From Euwallacea fornicatus (lineage: Eukaryota; Arthropoda; Insecta; Coleoptera; Curculionidae), in the NCBI RefSeq assembly GCF_040115645.1, contig NC_089560.1, positions 1,240,001 through 1,304,000 on the forward strand: 64,000 bases of DNA, given 5' to 3'. Below are positions 59,448-64,000 of the stretch, piece by piece. Position 1 is the first letter of the stretch. Every line of letters begins with the position of its first letter. The notes beneath the pieces are model-generated. The model worked only from the letters and a program-made list of their open reading frames with translations, was not told the origin of the DNA and searched no databases. The position numbers were made by a program, and so were the translations under genes.

Positions 59448-61053
59448 CAGTAGGTCAAAAAAGCATTCATACACCCATGCGAATGACGTTTATTTACATT
59501 TTTTTCTTAACTTAAAAACAATTGAGATACAAAAATAATTAATCCACACAAATAAGGCACTATACACTGATTTCTAAAAAAGTATTATCAAAAAACTGTT
59601 TCTTTGTACAAGAAAATCAAAGGAAAATGTCTTCAGGTGTGCCCAAAAAAGTATTCATACACTACCGAAAATGAACATTTGTAACTTTAAACACCAATGC
59701 AATGAAATCATTAATATTTTGTGGGATAACCCTTAACATCAATCACAGCTTGCAAACGACGATTCATTGATTCCACCAAATTACAAGTAACACTTTCAGG
59801 TATTTTGGACCATTCGTTTAAAATAATATTTTTTGGTTGTTCTTTACTTGAAATTTTCATTTTCCTAATCTGCCTTTCCAAATGTTCCCATAAATGCTCA
59901 ATAGGATTGAGATCGGGAGATTGGGGAGGTGTTTTTAATAAATGAAGAGTGTTATATAGCAACCATTCCTAAACTAATTTCGATGAATGCTTCGGATCAT
60001 TGTCTTGCTGGAAGTAGAATCCTTCAGCTATTCCAAGCCTTTCAGCACTGTTTTTTAAATTGGCCTCCAAGATATCTTTATACATCAATCTATCCATGTT
60101 TCCTTCAATAAAAGCCAAATTAACCACAACATTTGCTGCCATACATCCCCAAATCATTATGTTTCCACCGCCATGTTTAGCTGTCGCTTTCAAATTGCAC
60201 TTCTTCAATCTTTCACCAGGTTTTCTCCATACCATCTTGGCACCATCTGATCCGGATATGTTGAATTTACTGTCATCAGAGAATATCACTTGTTTCCAAA
60301 ACTCCATTGGCTTATTAATTTGTTTTAAAGCGAACGCAACTCATTTCTCTCCATTCACTTTATTTATCCACGGCTTTTTGGCTGCTCTTCTCCCATGGAA
60401 TCCCATTCTCCTTATGTGATACCTAATAGTTTCAGGATGGATCTGTTGTCCAGTGGTCTCTTCTAGTTGTGAAGCGAGGTATGGTGCGCTTACACTAGGA
60501 TTCGTTTTAATTTGATGGAGAATGTGGTTCTCATTTCGTTGAGTTATTTTTTTTGGCCTTCCACGACGTCTTAAATTTGCCACCGACCCAGTTGATTTAT
60601 ATTTCTGTATTATGTACTGAATAGTAGGACAGCTTATTCCAACAGATTTTCCTTCCTGATGATATTTGATTATTAACTTTTTGATATCTTCACTAATTTC
60701 TTTTCCTCTTCGGTCCATAGTTATTATTTTTAAATCCACTTTGCACTAACTTGGTTTAAAAAGAACTAGTAAATACTTATCGCAAATAAATGGAATTTAT
60801 ATACAAGAAACTTAATAAAAAAAGGACCAGAATGTTTGTGTATGAATACTTTTTTGGGCACACCTGAAGACATTTTCCTTTGATTTTCCTGTACAAAGAA
60901 ACAGTTTTTTGATCATTTTTTTTTAGAAATCAGTGTAATAGTGCCTTATTTGTGTGGATTAATTATTTTTGTATCTCAATTGTTTTTAAGTTAAGAAAAA
61001 AATGTAAATAAACGTCATTCGCCTGGGTGTATGAATACTTTTTTGACCTACTG
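59448..61053 (-). mobile_element. Young Tc1-like transposon with 215 bp inverted repeats
   Basis: Arms 59448-59662 and 60838-61053 are nearly identical after reversal, starting CAGTAGGTCAAAAAAG. The motif TTCATACAC occurs at the outer end, and a repeat reading CCCAAAAAAGTATTCATAC closes the inner end of each arm, an IR/DR layout. TA duplications are intact at both sides (59446-59447, 61054-61055). Length is 1606 bp. Its transposase on the minus strand has only two stops. This and the intact TA duplication mark it as the youngest element after, or alongside, 47861-49416. Confidence 0.95.
59711..60718 (-). pseudogene. Tc1-like transposase with two in-frame stops
   Basis: From ATG 60716-60718 (MDRRGKEISEDIKKLIIKY) to TAA 59711-59713 the frame is single and continuous, 335 codons, interrupted only by TGA at 60341-60343 (after NGEK) and TAG at 59969-59971 (after SSKLV). 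TGA is one C-to-T change from CGA (Arg), which fits the family at this place. The catalytic residues are all present: D in VIFSDDSKF, D in FYFQQDNDPKH, E in SPDLNPIEHLWE, with 34 between the last two. The GRPKK linker motif is present. The first helix-turn-helix looks about seven residues short (EGKSVGISCPTIQ) compared with the intact copy at 48108-49133. Confidence 0.92.
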
Positions 61054-61278
61054 TATGTATTGCCATCTTGGCTTCTAGCACTATAACCGTTTTTAATACA
61101 CTTGAGCTTGATTTGGTTGGTTGATGAGTGCATCGGCCCAAAGCTTTATTTCGAAATACTGACGTGGGCCAACCTGTGATTCAATGCGGTGAGCAGTCCT
61201 ATTAGTCACCGCACGGCCGTTTGCAGTGTCGGATGACGAGTGCTTGGGAAATACGCTTTCTATGAAATATTCGTTTTA

Positions 61279-61512
61279 ATGTATTATTATGTGTTAGCAA
61301 AAGCACCATGGTATGTGAGCAATGAGACCCTACATAATGATTTAAAGGTACCCACAATACGAGAAGAAATTGAAAACCACTCCAAAAAGTGCATTTTACG
61401 CCTTAATAGGCATCAAAATCACCTGGCTATAAACCTAGTGGACGCCAACAATTACTCTCACAGATTAAAAAGATACAATCCTTTAGAATTGAGTTACAGA
61501 TTCAACAGATAA
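61279..61512 (+). pseudogene. LINE (non-LTR retrotransposon) ORF2 C-terminal fragment
   Basis: The open frame reads VLAKAPWYVSNETLHNDLKV, PTIREEIENHSKKCILRL, HQNHLAINLVD, RLKRYNPLEL to a stop at 61512. APWYV.N..LH.DL..PT..EEI and LKR..P.DL form the C-terminal tail found after the reverse transcriptase in many insect Jockey-like LINEs; this is from memory of the family. The fragment begins inside ORF2, as expected for a 5'-truncated insertion. No reverse transcriptase core is present. The frame has no stop, so the insertion may be fairly young. The adjacent MITE starts 54 bases after the stop. Confidence 0.7.
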
Positions 61513-61568
61513 ACAGGGAGATTAAACAGTTCGTCTCCCTCTACCTATTGTATTTAATTTCAATTATA

Positions 61569-62291
61569 CAGGGTGTCCCACAAGTGTTTCATTATATTTC
61601 AGTGGGTAATAGTACATTGCAAAATAATATGACTCCCTATTTAAACCATATTCCAATAATGCTTCATTAAGAAGATACAGGGTGTTAAACTTTACTTAAA
61701 AAATCTAACTTTTATTGATATATTCAAAACCGTTTGAGATATGTAAGTGAAATTTGGCATGTTTTGAGAGTTAATGTAGACGCATTTATTTATGCAAAAG
61801 GGCTATTTTTCGTTTCACCAGTGACGTGCGTACGGACACCTCTCAGCACATTTTTAAAGAAAAACATGGTGCGCCACTGCTTTTTATCAAAATAAAAATT
61901 ATTTTTAGAAGTTTAATTTCATTTAGAAGAAAAATGCTCACTTGACTCTTTTTCGTCCGACGTATCGTTTGCCAGTAAAAAATTGAATACCGTCTATATG
62001 CACGATATTCTCTAAATGGTTTTAATAATATTAAGTTTGTTTTAAATATTATTAATTTGCTATAACATTATAGAAATTGTTCAAATTGGTGGCCATTTTG
62101 TTAAATACATAATTGAGCTCGCCTGTTCATTGATACTCTGATACGTTGAAATATTCCAGGTGTGTTTTAAGTTTAACACCCTGTATCTTCTTAATGAAGC
62201 ATTATTGGAATATGGTTTATATAGGGAGTCATATTATTTTTCAATGTACTATTACTCACTGAAGTATAATGAAACACTTGCGAGACACCCT
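61569..62291. mobile_element. CAGGGTG-ended MITE with about 130 bp arms
   Basis: CAGGGTGTCCCACAAGTGTT (61569) pairs with AACACTTGCGAGACACCCTG (ends 62291), and TATTCCAATAATGCTTCATT with AATGAAGCATTATTGGAATA; GATACAGGGTGTTAAAC pairs with GTTTAACACCCTGTATC. TA lies outside both ends. The two arms are nearly identical, so it is fairly young. The interior (about 61700-62160) has no coding motif. Confidence 0.9.
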
Positions 62292-62295
62292 GTAT

Positions 62296-64000
62296 AAACA
62301 AGTTACTAAATGTCCCAAAATAATAGTGACACATTGTAACATGATGGTATTAATTTAAAAAAATATGTATTATTAATCCATTTGAAACTGGAAAACTCGC
62401 CCCCCTGGGGAATCTAAATCATGTCGTTTGCGATCGCATCCACCACTTCCATACGTAAGACCATAATAGGCTTAAATGTACCCAGGGTTGAAACGTAATT
62501 TTGGCCTCGTTGGAAAAATTCCGGTCGAGGGCCAAATCCAAAGGAGAAATTGGGCGAGGTTTAAGGAACATTCGTTAGGTGTCCATTAAAAAGTTTGCGC
62601 TAAATCCGACTGCGTGCTTCACGAATGTTCAATTAACTGTAAGAATTATTATTAACATGTAACGTAATTGCTTCGGGCACTTCAAAGCGAATGGTTTGTC
62701 CCGCTGTGTGAAAAGTAAATATTCGATTGACAAATTAAAAATTAATTTTAATTAAATTCGACGTCACTAGTGGAAACATCCAAATTAACTTATCACTTAT
62801 GCTCTGTCGGCAAAATGCGATACAAATACACACATTTGGTGCGGTAATTAAAGTTTTGTTTATTCGTTTAATTTCCAGTGCAAAATCGACTTTCTATGGG
62901 CCACTATCATTTTTTAGTTCGGTCATGCGGAATTTTATCGTTGTGTACTTTTGTTATTTGATCATATTTTACGGTTTTAGTGTGACCCAAATGGCGCTTT
63001 GAACGGAAACAAATTTGAACTTTTTAATAGTCAAATTACTTGCTACTTTGTGATAAAATTCCGTCCGATATTAATTTTTTTTTTAATGTCATGAAATATG
63101 TCCTGACCGCGAAAGAAAATGAATTGTTTATGTCGTTTAAATAATGCTCGATGTGATCGTTTCAAATACCGCTGCGTCGCGCAATATCGGAATAATAGTC
63201 GAGTTTTTTTGTGCATCAATTTCTTTTGGTAAATGTATAACTACGCATTTCAGAGGATTATTTTAGCGTAAAATATTGCAGGTAAATTCGTTTTTGTCAG
63301 GTAAATTCCACATGAATAGGACAGGCCGATATGTTCATGTAGGGATTATTATTAAATTGTAAATTGATATTATTTTAAATATCTGTTTGATGTGAGCATG
63401 TGTGCCAATATGCACGAATAATAATTTTCAGAAATATTTTAGTAATTCGGTTATTTTGAAATGGCTTCCAGGCTCAAGAGGACGCAAAAAGACACACTTG
63501 AAAACACTTCCTATTTGTTTTAATTGTTCATGCACGTCGCTTTGGGTCTAGATGGAGGCGATCAATTGCATTAAATTTGCAGTGGTTTATGCGAGGCATT
63601 TTGCAGAACACATTTCGTTTCGCCCTGAATACATCAGCGAACTAATCTAGAGTCTCTGCCAACGCACCACATTTCCCTCCACCAACAAAGGAAAAACTAC
63701 GTGTCAATTACTCTGTGGTTAAATATGGGGTAAATGGCTTAATCAGCACCGAGTCCTTTTTTTAATGATCACCCCTTATCAATCTAATGGATTCTGGTTA
63801 TCATAAAAAGACCCTTAGCGATGTAATTTAATCTTAATTTAAAAAGTTGTAATTTAACTTAATGAGAAAAAAAAAGGCGAAGGACAAGTCATTCGAGAGC
63901 ATAAATCAATCGTGAATACCTTTTCTCCATGCCACAATTTATTCGTCCAAGGTACATTTAACAAAGCACATTTGTTTAGAAAAAGAGTTCGGAAAATTGA
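62296..64000. other. No recognised feature
   Basis: AT-rich DNA to the window edge; a 67-codon ORF at 62799-63002 without known motif. Confidence 0.4.

Noticed and set aside
60060..60419. 119-codon plus-strand ORF
   Set aside because: Antisense shadow of the Tc1 transposase pseudogene at 59711-60718.
1..64000. CRISPR arrays, operons, rRNA or tRNA genes
   Set aside because: No regularly spaced repeats, no tightly packed ORFs and no RNA gene fold were found; the sequence is eukaryotic in character.

Overview
This 64 kb window is AT-rich animal DNA, most likely from an insect. It shows no bacterial gene packing or operons, and I could not recognise any host protein-coding gene with confidence. 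What can be read is almost entirely transposon-derived: members of the Tc1/mariner superfamily, most in decay, two LINE-like protein fragments and one possible Harbinger-type MITE. The insect assignment is an inference from the dense Tc1/mariner content and the AT-rich background; the order cannot be decided by eye. The window may be intergenic or lie inside a very large intron.

Two kinds of Tc1/mariner element dominate. Kind 1 is Tc1/Tc3-like, with DD34E spacing counted directly from the sequence: an intact copy at 47861-49416 whose 341-codon transposase is uninterrupted; a young copy at 59448-61053 with 215 bp near-identical inverted repeats and a transposase broken by only two in-frame stops; two sister copies at 13982-15297 and 32663-34074; a Tc3-like relic at 10921-12279; and relics at 6087-6939 and 24279-24908. 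Kind 2 is a set of elements whose ends read CAGGGTG... beside a TA. Their transposase relics carry a motif resembling WPPRSPDLTPLDF. In the one copy where both positions are visible, 41 residues separate the second catalytic position from the third. Their inverted repeats are long, from about 130 to about 700 bp.

Layout. 0-7 kb: a foldback element, a kind-2 relic, a kind-2-like relic with inverted arms, and a Tc1 relic. 7-10.9 kb: nothing recognised. 10.9-12.3 kb: Tc3-like relic. 13.25-17.73 kb: a pile-up of three kind-2 elements end to end, the first carrying a nested Tc1 copy in one inverted-repeat arm. 19.5-21.0 kb: kind-2 relic, followed by a 134 bp MITE with TAA duplications. 24.3-24.9 kb: Tc1 relic. 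28.7-29.8 kb: two related short elements facing each other. 31.0-34.7 kb: an 83-codon ORF whose stop codon is the insertion site of a kind-2 element, itself interrupted by the second Tc1 sister copy. 34.7-44.6 kb: mostly featureless, with a LINE-like fragment near 41 kb. 44.7-52 kb: kind-2 relics, the intact Tc1 element and a MITE. 53.5-56.0 kb: a kind-2 element with arms reaching the transposase start codon. 59.4-62.3 kb: the young Tc1 element, a LINE C-terminal fragment and a MITE.

The pieces relate as a mobilisation network rather than a pathway. Transposases bind inverted repeats and can move any copy with matching ends, so internally deleted derivatives (15459-16948 and 50732-51979 share one internal structure) can multiply without coding. 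Only the transposase at 48108-49133 looks able to make a full enzyme here. All identities are from motif recognition by eye; no alignment or database search was run.
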